Source of the DNA: Arthrobacter dokdonellae | Lineage (GTDB): Bacteria > Actinomycetota > Actinomycetes > Actinomycetales > Micrococcaceae | Direction of reading: 5' to 3' | Assembly: GCF_003268655.1 (NCBI RefSeq) | Contig: NZ_CP029642.1 | Location: 868,001-932,000, forward strand | Length of the DNA: 64,000 bases | In this document: positions 7,718 through 15,729 of the stretch, in pieces | How positions within the stretch are numbered: position 1 is the stretch's first letter | Layout: each line of letters begins with the position of its first letter | Translations under genes and position numbers: made by a program | The notes under the pieces: model-generated | What the model saw: the letters and a program-made list of their open reading frames with translations, nothing else | Database searches by the model: none | What the model was told of the DNA's origin: nothing

Positions 7718-9184
7718 CTATGAACCGGGCCGTTCGACGGCGGGGGCGGCGTCGAGTTCGCTGTGCCGGGGGCTGTCCGGGTTCATCAGCGAGTGCTTGC
7801 GGCTGTACGTGAAGTAGATGACCAGGCCGATCGCCAGCCACACCACGAAGCGAAGCTTGGTTTCCCAGGACAGCTGCCAGATCAGGAACAGCGAGAACAG
7901 CACGCCCACCGCGGGGACGGCGGGCATGAACGGCAGCCGGAAGGTGCGCGGCGCATCCGGCTTGGTGTAGCGGAACACGATCACGGAAATGCAGACCACC
8001 ACGAATGCGGCCAGAATGCCGATGTTTGTCAGGTCGGCCACCAGGCGGATGGGGAAGACGCCGGCCAGGAAGGCTGAGCCCAGCCCGGCAATCCACGTGA
8101 CGCGCCTGGGTGTGCCGCGGTGGTCCACCTTGGAGAACCACTTGGGCAGCAGCCCGTCGCGGCTCATGGAGAACCAGACGCGGCTGACGCCGAGCAGGAA
8201 GGTCAGCATCACGGTCAGGATGGACAGCACGGCGAAAACGGAGATGATGCTGGCTATGACCGGCAGGCCGACGCCGGTGAAGGCGGAGGCGAACCCGGCC
8301 GTGGGGTCGATGTTCTTGTAGTTCTGCATGCCGGTCAGCACCAGGGTCGCGGCGACGTAGAGCAGCATGGCGATCACCAGGGACATGATGATGGCCTTGG
8401 GCATGTGCTTCTTGCCGTCCTTGGCTTCCTCGGCCGCCGTGCTCATGGCGTCGTAGCCGAACACGGCGAAGAAGACGGTGGCCGCGCCCGTGACGACCGG
8501 GCCGAAGCCGCTGGGCATGAACGGGTTGTAGTTGTGCGCGTTGACGTAGAACATGCCCAACCCCACGATGAACAGGATCAGCACAATCTTGATGGCCACG
8601 GCCGCGAGTTCGAACCGGCCCAGCGCCTTGGTGCCGCGGCTGAGGATCCAGGTGACCAGCAGGCAGACGAGGATGGCGGGCAGGTTGATCAGGCCGCCGT
8701 CTTCCGCGGTGGCGGATATGGCGTGTGGCAGGTGCATGCCGAAACCGCCGAGGAAGGCGTTGATGTAGCCGGAGATGCCGATGGCGACGACGGCGACAAT
8801 GGCGATGTACTCCAGCAGCAGGTCCCAGCCGATGAACCAGCCGGTCAGCTCGCCCAGCGCCACGTACCCGTAGGTGTAGGCGGAGCCTGCCCGTGGGATC
8901 ATGCCCGCGAATTCCGCGTAGGACAGCGCGGCGGCGGCGGAGGCCAGCCCGGCGATGAGGAAGGAGATCAGCACGGCCGGCCCGACGCCGGGATGGCTCG
9001 GGTCGCCGTGGGCCACGAGCCCGGCGAGCGAGAAGATGCCGACGCCGATGATGCCGCCGACGCCGATCGCGGTCAGCTGCCACAGACCCAGGGATTTGAG
9101 CAGGCCGCTCTTTGCGCTCTCAATGTCCATCTCGGCGATCGGCTTGCGCCGCCAGACGGACTGTGGGTTTGGGGTTGTTGCCAT
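7718..9184 (-). CDS. APC-superfamily amino acid permease (cationic amino acid transporter type)
   Basis: A 488-residue inner-membrane transporter with about 12 hydrophobic segments. The first helix carries the APC signature GVGGIIGVGIFSLAG; next come SYAEFAGMIPRAGSAYTYGY (helix 3) and GYDAMSTAAEEAKDGKKHMP (helix 6/7). This pattern is typical of the cationic amino acid transporter branch, but the substrate cannot be read from the sequence. ATG 9184 has AAGGAG 9 bases upstream. It stands alone, bounded by a terminator and a structured leader, between hsdS and the stress block. Confidence 0.9.
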   Translation of the reverse strand: MATTPNPQSVWRRKPIAEMDIESAKSGLLKSLGLWQLTAIGVGGIIGVGIFSLAGLVAHGDPSHPGVGPAVLISFLIAGLASAAAALSYAEFAGMIPRAGSAYTYGYVALGELTGWFIGWDLLLEYIAIVAVVAIGISGYINAFLGGFGMHLPHAISATAEDGGLINLPAILVCLLVTWILSRGTKALGRFELAAVAIKIVLILFIVGLGMFYVNAHNYNPFMPSGFGPVVTGAATVFFAVFGYDAMSTAAEEAKDGKKHMPKAIIMSLVIAMLLYVAATLVLTGMQNYKNIDPTAGFASAFTGVGLPVIASIISVFAVLSILTVMLTFLLGVSRVWFSMSRDGLLPKWFSKVDHRGTPRRVTWIAGLGSAFLAGVFPIRLVADLTNIGILAAFVVVCISVIVFRYTKPDAPRTFRLPFMPAVPAVGVLFSLFLIWQLSWETKLRFVVWLAIGLVIYFTYSRKHSLMNPDSPRHSELDAAPAVERPGS

Positions 9185-9199
9185 GCGCGGGTCTCCTTA

Positions 9200-9286
9200 G
9201 TGGACGGCGCCATCCGGTACCTCTAGGGGAGTGCCGGTCTGGCCGTCGCGTGATCTAAATTACTGCCTCTTTAGTTTGCCGTCCAC
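9200..9286 (-). promoter_or_regulatory. Possible structured leader of the APC permease mRNA
   Basis: In the minus-strand transcript GTGGACGGC (9286-9278) can pair perfectly with GCCGTCCAC (9208-9200), enclosing about 70 nt. The 3' arm ends right before the TAAGGAG ribosome binding site of the permease gene, so folding could influence translation. It matches no riboswitch class that I recognise. Confidence 0.3.
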
Positions 9287-9429
9287 CATCCATTATGAAA
9301 AGTGACTTCTCTTAAGTAGTATTCGTAAGCTGTGCTCACTTATCTGTCTGCATCTGCTTGCACGGCGCTAACGGTCGCGGGCGGTTCTGGCGCCGACAGA
9401 GGAGCTTTCGGTGGCATATCCCGTCAGCC

Positions 9430-9477
9430 GGCCTGGAAACCACGTCCAGGCCGTCCACTGCCAACGGCTATTGGCAG
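9430..9477 (-). terminator. Double hairpin after hsdS
   Basis: Two stems lie back to back just after the hsdS stop: CTGCCAA/TTGGCAG (9458-9477) and GGCCTGGA/TCCAGGCC (9430-9452, perfect 8-bp arms). They mark the end of the hsdM-hsdS transcript. The rest of 9185-9487 holds the permease promoter region and no gene that I can see. Confidence 0.6.
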
Positions 9478-9487
9478 TTCCCCGCCC

Positions 9488-10687
9488 TTAAACCGCTGCA
9501 GCGACAAGGGCTTGGGCTTCCTTGACGCGGAGTTTGCCGGACATCAGCTGCGGAAGCAGCGCGTCGCGGGTGGCGCCGAGAGTTCGGTTTTCTGCTCGCG
9601 TTGTGGCCACCCTTGCTCCAATTGCAGTAACTTGTGCCAACACTGAAATGGGTATTGAACTTGGGCTTGGAACCAATGTTGCTAGCAAGTCGCTGGGTCT
9701 CACCCGCTGATGGCTGCTAGAGGTGCCTGCAACTTGGGTTTCAAGCGAAGCGCTGAATGAAGGCTGCGAAAGCATGGCCCAGATGACTGCCGTGGACACT
9801 TGCTTCGGTTCCAAGACCAGGAACTCAGTAGACGCGAGCGAGGGGATATCTGGCATAGTCGCGACGTCCCAGACCCTTGGGAAGCGCGGGTTTAGCTTAG
9901 AAATGAGAACGGACGGCCGCTCGATCAAGAACTTATTGCTCTTGATGGTTGAGGGTTCGCAGAATTCCGGGCTTTGGTCCACGTCGAAGGCAGGCAAACT
10001 GAAGTGAGCCACTTTGTCCACAGGCATCGACTCCGGATTGGTCGACGTCTTGCGATGCTCAACGATTTCGGAAATCGGCACAGTGGCTGGATAGGCCGTC
10101 AACAATGTCGTCATCAGGCCAGTTGCTGTGTCAGCAAGTTTGGTGTTGGCGGCGATCTTGTCGTCGAGGGCGCCCAGGACTTCTGCGATGGCGCATTGCT
10201 CCTGCAAGGGGGGGAGCAGAAGAGTATGGGCCTTGACGATGTCTGTCTTCAAATTAGTGAAGATAGAGCCGTTCCCCTGACCTGCCAAGTGCTTTCTGTC
10301 ATTCAAAAATATATAGTAGAAGAATTTAGGATCGATGCCTCGAAGATTTCGGAGCAGTAGCCAGCCATCGTGAATGCAGGCTTCGATTCCTAAGATTTTC
10401 GGAATGCCTGGTGTCGCGCTGTTGGACAGGATTAGATCGCCGGGACGAACTACAACACTCTTACTTCGTCCCTCATGGCGGATAAATTCGCGCGTCCTTG
10501 TTATGTACCTCGAGGGATCTGCTGTGGCGTCAGCGATTTTGATCCATGGTGTCCCCTCCGGCACTATCCATTCGTGGATCGGACGTGGAGAGGCTCCTCG
10601 GGTTACATCGCAAAGCTCATCTACCCGTTTCAAAGGCCATTCGGGCGTGATATCAAATAAGTAATTGAACGAATCTGGAAGGCTCAT
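9488..10687 (-). CDS. hsdS: Type I restriction-modification specificity subunit S (HsdS)
   Basis: A 399-residue subunit that sets the target sequence of the HsdM/HsdR complex. It has two target-recognition domains, each followed by a conserved helix: TRD1 about residues 15-150 ending in LLLPPLQEQCAIAEVLGALDDKI-type sequence, then TRD2 and the closing helix LGATRDALLPQLMSGKLRV, which is the classical HsdS end. Its ATG overlaps the hsdM stop (ATGA), so translation is coupled. The gene is visibly AT-richer than its neighbours (for example near 10300-10340), as expected for exchanged recognition domains. Confidence 0.95.
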   Translation of the reverse strand: MSLPDSFNYLFDITPEWPLKRVDELCDVTRGASPRPIHEWIVPEGTPWIKIADATADPSRYITRTREFIRHEGRSKSVVVRPGDLILSNSATPGIPKILGIEACIHDGWLLLRNLRGIDPKFFYYIFLNDRKHLAGQGNGSIFTNLKTDIVKAHTLLLPPLQEQCAIAEVLGALDDKIAANTKLADTATGLMTTLLTAYPATVPISEIVEHRKTSTNPESMPVDKVAHFSLPAFDVDQSPEFCEPSTIKSNKFLIERPSVLISKLNPRFPRVWDVATMPDIPSLASTEFLVLEPKQVSTAVIWAMLSQPSFSASLETQVAGTSSSHQRVRPSDLLATLVPSPSSIPISVLAQVTAIGARVATTRAENRTLGATRDALLPQLMSGKLRVKEAQALVAAAV

Positions 10688-12444
10688 GAAACCCTCCCCA
10701 GCTGCTCGCGCACAACCGCCGCAAGGCGCTCGGACTCGTCGAATTGGGCAAAGAGCTCGGCGGAGAGCCGTGCAATCTTTTCCTCGATCGGCTCGCCGTC
10801 GTCCTCCACGTCGGCGGCGCCAACGTAGCGGCCCGGGGTCAAGGCGTAGTCGGCGGCCTTGATCTCGGCGAGGGAGGCTGAGTAGCAGAAGCCGGGGACG
10901 TCGGCGTAGGGGGTTTCGGCAGGGCTCTGGGCCTCCGGGTCTCGACGCGCTCGCAGAGCTCGCTGCTCGACCACCGGGAGGGTCTCGACAGGCTCGACCA
11001 CCGGGAGGGTCTCGACAGGCTCGACCACCGGAGGCTCGACCGGCGGGGATGGCTCGACCACGGGCGGGGTGCCGCGCCAGGCGTGGAAGGTGCCCGCGAT
11101 CTTGGCAATGTCCTCGTCGGAAAGGGCCCGTTCGGCACGGTCGACCATGTGGCCCAGGTTTCGGGCGTCGATGAACAGCACCTGACCGGTCCTGTCCACA
11201 GACCCGCCAGAGCCGGCAGTCTTGTCCTTCGCAAAGAACCACGTGCACACGGGGATGCCGGTGGAACGGAACAGCTGGGTGGGCAGCGCCACCATGCAGG
11301 AGACGAGGTCCGCCTCCACGAGCTGGGCGCGGATCTCGCCCTCGCCGCCGGAGTTCGAGGACATGGAGCCGTTGGCCATGACCACGCCGGCGGAGCCGCC
11401 CGGGGCCAGCTTGGAAATGATGTGCTGGATCCACGCATAGTTCGCGTTTCCGGCCGGCGGGACGCCGTACTTCCAGCGGGGATCCGACTCCGAACGCGCC
11501 CAGTCCTTGATGTTGAACGGCGGGTTGGCCATGATGAAGTCGGCCTGCATGTCCGGGTGCTGGTCGCGGGCAAAGGTGTCGCCCCAGCGCGAGGCCAGGT
11601 TGCCGTTGAGCCCGTGGATGGCCAGGTTCATCTTCGCCATCCGCCAGGTGCGCTCGTTGAGCTCCTGGCCGTACACGGAAATCTCCGAGCCCTCCTTGTT
11701 GTGGGCCTCCAGGAACTTCTCGGCCTGGACGAACATGCCGCCCGAACCACAGGCGGGGTCGTACACGCGGCCGTGGTCCGGGCGCAGCACCTCGACGAGC
11801 ACGCGGACCACGCCGGCGGGGGTGTAGAACTCGCCGCCGCGTTTGCCCTCGGCGCGGGCGAACTTCTCCAGGAAGTACTCGTAGACCTCGCCGAGGAGGT
11901 CGCGGGCCTTCGTGGCGCCCTGGCCGGTGAACTTGGCCGAGTTGAACAGGTCCAGCAGCTCGCCCAGGCGGCGCTGGTCCACGTTGTCCTTGTTGAAGAT
12001 CATCGGCAGCGTTGCCGCCAACGACGGGTTCGAGCCCATCACGTACGCCATGGCGTCGTCGATGAGCTCGCCGATGCTCTTGGCGTGCTCGTCCAGGGTG
12101 GCCTGGGTGCCCTTGGCGTTCTGCGCCAGGTACGTCCAGCGGGCGCGGGCCGGGACCCAGAACACGCCGCGGCCGGTGTATTCGTCGACGTCGTCGATGA
12201 GCTGGCCGATCTGCTCCTCGTTCAGGCCGTCGGCCTCCAGTTCGGCGCGGATCTGCTCGCGGCGCTCGTCAAAGGCGTCGGAGACGTACTTCAGGAACAC
12301 GAGCCCCAGGATGACGTCCTTGTACTGTGAGGCATCCATGGACCCGCGCAGCTTGTCCGCGGCCTTCCACAGGGTGTCCTTGAGTTCCTTCATGGTGGAC
12401 GGGGCGGCGTCCAAGTTCTTCGCGGTGCTTTTCTTCGGGGGCAT
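10684..12444 (-). CDS. hsdM: Type I N6-adenine DNA methyltransferase subunit M (HsdM) with in-frame repeat insert
   Basis: A 586-residue methyltransferase that, with HsdS, methylates adenine at the recognition site. The N-terminal HsdM helical domain (KELKDTLWKAADKLRG) is followed by the N6-MTase fold: SAM motif DPACGSGG at 229-236 and catalytic NPPF at 307-310. Between AWRGT and YADVPGFC, about residues 461-503, sits an extra low-complexity segment with VVEPVETLP twice, encoded by a dispersed DNA repeat. The usual C-terminus (LTPGRYVGA) continues after it, so the frame is kept. AAGGAAG lies 7 bases before ATG 12444. It is 15 bases downstream of the HTH/methylase-like gene. Confidence 0.96.
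   Translation of the reverse strand: MPPKKSTAKNLDAAPSTMKELKDTLWKAADKLRGSMDASQYKDVILGLVFLKYVSDAFDERREQIRAELEADGLNEEQIGQLIDDVDEYTGRGVFWVPARARWTYLAQNAKGTQATLDEHAKSIGELIDDAMAYVMGSNPSLAATLPMIFNKDNVDQRRLGELLDLFNSAKFTGQGATKARDLLGEVYEYFLEKFARAEGKRGGEFYTPAGVVRVLVEVLRPDHGRVYDPACGSGGMFVQAEKFLEAHNKEGSEISVYGQELNERTWRMAKMNLAIHGLNGNLASRWGDTFARDQHPDMQADFIMANPPFNIKDWARSESDPRWKYGVPPAGNANYAWIQHIISKLAPGGSAGVVMANGSMSSNSGGEGEIRAQLVEADLVSCMVALPTQLFRSTGIPVCTWFFAKDKTAGSGGSVDRTGQVLFIDARNLGHMVDRAERALSDEDIAKIAGTFHAWRGTPPVVEPSPPVEPPVVEPVETLPVVEPVETLPVVEQRALRARRDPEAQSPAETPYADVPGFCYSASLAEIKAADYALTPGRYVGAADVEDDGEPIEEKIARLSAELFAQFDESERLAAVVREQLGRVS
10937..11060. repeat. Dispersed GGTCTCGACAGGCTCGACCACCGGG repeat cluster inside hsdM
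   Basis: Two identical 27-bp units lie in tandem at 10981-11007 and 11008-11034 (each begins GGTCTCGACAGG and ends CACCGGGAG). They are preceded by a longer variant (10937-10980, with CGCGCTCGCAGAGCTCGC in the middle) and followed by partial units. Read on the minus strand the unit keeps the hsdM frame as VVEPVETLP. Related copies occur at 19575-19650 and 33056-33078. Confidence 0.9.
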
Positions 12445-12458
12445 TGAACATCTTCCTT

Positions 12459-14501
12459 TTACGTTAAATCGATCGTAGCGTCCACGGCGAGCCCGCCGGC
12501 GCTGACGCCGTCGCGCAGGAGCGTGGTGAGTTCGGTGAGGCGGTCGAGCCTGAGCTGGGCGGCGCCCCGTTCCTGATCCAGGAGTCCCAGGGCGTGCTGC
12601 AGCTGCCGTGCCGCGGCGTGCGGCACCAGCCGGAGCGCCCAGTGCCGCCAGTCCTTGGAGGCGGCGGCATTGATGTCCGCGGCGACCAGCTCCGGCATGA
12701 GCCCGCCGGGATCGGCGCCGCTGATCCGCAGCACCCGGGCGGGATATTCGACGACGGCCCCGCCCCCGGCGTCGACGGCCGCCGCGGGTGTGGGGACGGT
12801 GGCGAAGACGACGTCGCCGGGCTCGGTCAGCCGCGCGTTGGGGTGGTTGGCCGCCAGGACCAGGCGGTCGATCCTCCTGACAGCCGTGCCGCGGCGTCCC
12901 TGCCCCGCGCCGCGCCCAAGGTCCGCGGGCCCGAGGACCCGGGCGCCGCCGTCGTCCGCCAGCGGCAGACCGGCGGCGAGGCGCACCCCCTGGACGTAGC
13001 GCAGGTGGCCCTGCGACAGCAGCACGTCAACCATTTCGGTGTTGGGGGTGCCGTGGCCCAGCGACACCCCGACGGACAGGGGCGCCGGGGCCGCCGCGGG
13101 ATCGTTGAGCCGGGCGAGGAGCCGGTCCGCCCGCACCGCCTGCTCGGCAGCGGCGGGCCCGTCGCGGCGGGCCGCGGCGTGACGGACCAGCGCGCCGCGG
13201 CGGGCGAGCAGGCGGGAGGTGGGCACGGTGCGGGCAAAGCGCATGGCGTGGGAGCGGATCAGGCCCGCCGTTCCCAGCGAAACGGCGAGGTCGCCCACTA
13301 GGTCCTGCACGGCGTCGGCGGTCAACGGGGTGTCGGTGAGGTCGGCGACCATGGTCCAGCGCTCGGCGATCGGCACGGACGCGTGGGCGGGGCCGAGCAC
13401 CCAGAGGGCCAGCGACTGGCGGGCCTTGGCGGGGACCAGGCCGGCGGGGAGGCGGACGATGGCGCGCACCCGGCCCGAGCGGAGCAGGTCCGAGCGCACA
13501 TCGGCGGCCCTCGCGTCGTCGAGGGCGTCCGTAAGCACCGACGCCGGAGCCATGAAAACCCCGCGCTGCGAATCGTCCATCTGCAGGACGGTGTTCTCAA
13601 TGTCCGCCAGAATGTCCGGCGCCGCCAGGTCCGGGGCGCCGGGCGGCGGGTACGACGCCACATGGACGGCCGGTTCCCCGACCGCGAACTGGCCGCCATC
13701 CGACACGGCCAGCGGCCTGCGGCGCGCGCCGTGGACCAGCAGGCGGCGCAGGGCGGTCCGCGACGCCTGGTCCCGCCCGTCGCGCGTCAGGATCAAGGGA
13801 TCCGCATCTTCGGGCAGCCGGTCCAGCACGGCCGTGAGCAGGTCACTGCCGCCGGGGGTGGAATCGACAAACACGGGCCTCCCGGTCCCGTTGCCCGCGG
13901 CCAGTTCGACGGCGGTCCCCGCCGCCAGCTCGACGGCCGGTTGCGCGAGGGCAGTATCCGCCTGGCCGCGCAGCCCGGCCCGGTGGCGGCCGCCCAGGAG
14001 CTGTTCCAGTGCGGCGGCGGGGGAGTAGGCGGCGTCCACCAGCTGGTCGGCGTGCGCCGCTGCCTCCGGGGCCGTCCGGCCCAGGGCCTCGATTTCCGAG
14101 TAGAGGAACTCGTCGTCCGGGTCGGCCTCGTCGGCGGCGTCAAGCAGGTCGTCAAGGTCCAGGCCGGCCAGCGGACCGCCCGTCAGCCGGCGCAGCGTGA
14201 TGAGCGCGGTCTGGGCGGCAAACGCCGCTTCTGGATCCGTCCGGGCGGAATCCCGCCGGGCGAAGGCAGCCATGTCCGCCGCAGCCTGGGGATTGTTGCC
14301 GTGCCGGGTTGACTCGAGCCAGGCCCCCACCTCGCCGGCGTCAAAAAGCTGCTGGCCGCGGATGACGCGGACCGGTTCGGGGAACGGGGTGGAGGTGGTC
14401 CTGCTGCGGCTGCGCCACATCGACACCACCGGGCGCTTCACCTGCGTCAGGGCCGCGATTTCCGCCAACGAGATGCGGAGGGCCGTTGCCTGTTGGTTCA
14501 C
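12459..14501 (-). CDS. HTH / degenerate N6-methylase / specificity-like fusion protein upstream of hsdM
   Basis: A 680-residue protein. Residues 9-62 form a HTH (SLAEIAALTQVKRPVVSMWR, then LFDAGEVGAWL). About 95-420 align by order with an HsdM-type domain (…RSDLLRSGRVRAIVRLPAGL, like the region after NPPF), but the SAM motif is DSTPGGSD from 213 instead of DPACGSGG, and SYPPPGAP near 284 stands where NPPF is expected. About 490-680 resembles an HsdS recognition domain (LTEPGDVVFATV, ARVLRISG, then a closing helix). GTG 14501 is chosen for its GGGGAGG site; earlier in-frame codons lack one. It ends 15 bases before hsdM, so the two are co-transcribed. Catalysis is doubtful; a regulatory or DNA-scanning role is inferred. 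Confidence 0.8.
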   Translation of the reverse strand: MNQQATALRISLAEIAALTQVKRPVVSMWRSRSRTTSTPFPEPVRVIRGQQLFDAGEVGAWLESTRHGNNPQAAADMAAFARRDSARTDPEAAFAAQTALITLRRLTGGPLAGLDLDDLLDAADEADPDDEFLYSEIEALGRTAPEAAAHADQLVDAAYSPAAALEQLLGGRHRAGLRGQADTALAQPAVELAAGTAVELAAGNGTGRPVFVDSTPGGSDLLTAVLDRLPEDADPLILTRDGRDQASRTALRRLLVHGARRRPLAVSDGGQFAVGEPAVHVASYPPPGAPDLAAPDILADIENTVLQMDDSQRGVFMAPASVLTDALDDARAADVRSDLLRSGRVRAIVRLPAGLVPAKARQSLALWVLGPAHASVPIAERWTMVADLTDTPLTADAVQDLVGDLAVSLGTAGLIRSHAMRFARTVPTSRLLARRGALVRHAAARRDGPAAAEQAVRADRLLARLNDPAAAPAPLSVGVSLGHGTPNTEMVDVLLSQGHLRYVQGVRLAAGLPLADDGGARVLGPADLGRGAGQGRRGTAVRRIDRLVLAANHPNARLTEPGDVVFATVPTPAAAVDAGGGAVVEYPARVLRISGADPGGLMPELVAADINAAASKDWRHWALRLVPHAAARQLQHALGLLDQERGAAQLRLDRLTELTTLLRDGVSAGGLAVDATIDLT

Positions 14502-14562
14502 GCGGCCTCCCCTCGATCGGCATGTTCGGTGCGTGTACAGCTTATGTCGCATTCCACAACTT

Positions 14563-14586
14563 GGGGACAACATGTTGATAAGTCCC
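14563..14586. promoter_or_regulatory. Palindromic site upstream of the hsd operon
   Basis: CAACATGTTG (14568-14577) is a perfect 10-bp palindrome, set within GGGGAC...GTCCCC arms (14563-14586), 62 bases upstream of the HTH/methylase-like start. It is a candidate operator for that HTH protein or another regulator. The rest of 14502-14676 shows nothing else clear. Confidence 0.4.
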
Positions 14587-14676
14587 CTTATCAGCTGGTT
14601 TCATCGGAGATCGCTCTTGGAGGGGCTTAGCTTGGTTCTGTCAACGCAGGACAACCACCCATTGGGGGGCACCACC

Positions 14677-14895
14677 GTGGAAAGCACCAAGCCGGACGAA
14701 GGTCCGGGCAAGGAAACCGGCCGGCTCGTCTTCAGCTCTTACGGCCACGTGCTGGGCCTGACCGACGGGGTGTTGTTCGGCGCCAAGCGGCCGCCTCGAC
14801 AGCAGGGGACCGCTGCCTCACCGGGGAAAGCGCCCACGGCGGAGCCAGTCCGCGATCCCGGGCACAGCCCGCACAGGGACGCACCGCACGGCTGA
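14677..14895 (+). CDS. Possible small protein (72 aa)
   Basis: A GTG-started 72-codon frame with GGGGGG 6 bases upstream. The product begins VESTKPDEGPGKE, has a short hydrophobic stretch (LVFSSYGHVLGL) and a basic, Pro/His-rich tail. Its start context (GGGGGCACCACCGTGGAAA) resembles that of the next gene (GGGGACCAACCATGGAAA), which suggests a duplicated leader. No family is recognised; it may not be expressed. Confidence 0.35.
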   Translation: MESTKPDEGPGKETGRLVFSSYGHVLGLTDGVLFGAKRPPRQQGTAASPGKAPTAEPVRDPGHSPHRDAPHG

Positions 14896-14985
14896 GCCGC
14901 CCCCGACCGTGGGGTGGCCATTCATTGGGGGACGGCCACTCCACGCCCACTTTTCATCACTCACAGGCTTCTTAGGGGACCAACC

Positions 14986-15642
14986 ATGGAAATCAGCACC
15001 AGCCCTCAACCCACCGATCCGGCGCCACCAGTCGAAGGCGGCCCGGCCACAAAAGGCGCCGCCGGGCGCACATGGAAACTGAAGACGCTCGCGGTCGGGG
15101 GAGCCGCCGTCGTGCTCCTCGGCGCTGGCACCTGGTTCGGCACCACGCTCCCGGACCCCACCGCCAGCGACGCCTATGTGCAGCTGGCGCAGGGCAAGGC
15201 GGGCGTGGACGAAGCCCTCAGCAATTCCAGGGACGCGTACCGGAAGCTGGACGGCGAGTATGCCACCCTGCAAAGCCAAATCAAGGGTCGCGAGGACGCG
15301 GTTTCGGGGCGGGAAAGTGCCGTGGGTGCCGCCGAAAAGAAGGTGGGGGAGGCCGAGGCCGCGGTGAAGAAGCGTGAGGACGCCGTCACAGGGGCGGAGA
15401 AGGCAAAGGCCAAAAACACCATTGACGAAGGCACCTGGGCTGTCGGTCGGGATATCGCGCCGGGCACCTACGTGAGCGCCGCGGCCGTCGGTTCCGACTG
15501 CTACTGGGCCATCCTGGCCGGTGGCAGCAACGGCTCCGACATCATCGAAAACGACATCCCGGGCGGCGGGCGTCCGTCCGTGACGCTCAGCGCCGGGCAG
15601 GACTTCAAGTCCTCCAGCTGTGGCACCTGGACCAAACAGTAG
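14986..15642 (+). CDS. Single-pass membrane protein with extracytoplasmic coiled coil and C-terminal beta domain
   Basis: 218 residues. A cytoplasmic proline-rich start (about 1-30) is followed by one membrane helix (LAVGGAAVVLLGAGTWFG, about 35-53). A charged coiled coil comes next (about 75-145), with E/K/A heptads such as GAAEKKVGEAEAAVKKRED. The C-terminal domain carries the motif GTWAVGRDIAPGTYVS plus two cysteines (DCYW and SSCGTW) that could form a disulfide outside the cell. This C-terminal motif occurs in many uncharacterised actinobacterial secreted proteins. ATG 14986 has AGGGGA upstream. Function unknown; probably envelope-associated. Confidence 0.8.
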   Translation: MEISTSPQPTDPAPPVEGGPATKGAAGRTWKLKTLAVGGAAVVLLGAGTWFGTTLPDPTASDAYVQLAQGKAGVDEALSNSRDAYRKLDGEYATLQSQIKGREDAVSGRESAVGAAEKKVGEAEAAVKKREDAVTGAEKAKAKNTIDEGTWAVGRDIAPGTYVSAAAVGSDCYWAILAGGSNGSDIIENDIPGGGRPSVTLSAGQDFKSSSCGTWTKQ

Positions 15643-15729
15643 GCCCCGCCCTCACCCGCCCGCCGCACTCCGCGGCACTCAGAACATCCGACGCGGCGTC
15701 ACCCGCCGCGTCAACGAAAGGAAACGACC

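Noticed and set aside
9488..11434. hsdS as a 648-residue protein with an earlier start
   Set aside because: The upstream extension is an out-of-frame reading of hsdM; ATG 10687 in the ATGA overlap begins the conserved HsdS sequence.
12459..14573. Start of the HTH/methylase-like gene at 14573
   Set aside because: The added codons have no similarity and no ribosome binding site; GTG 14501 has GGGGAGG at suitable distance.
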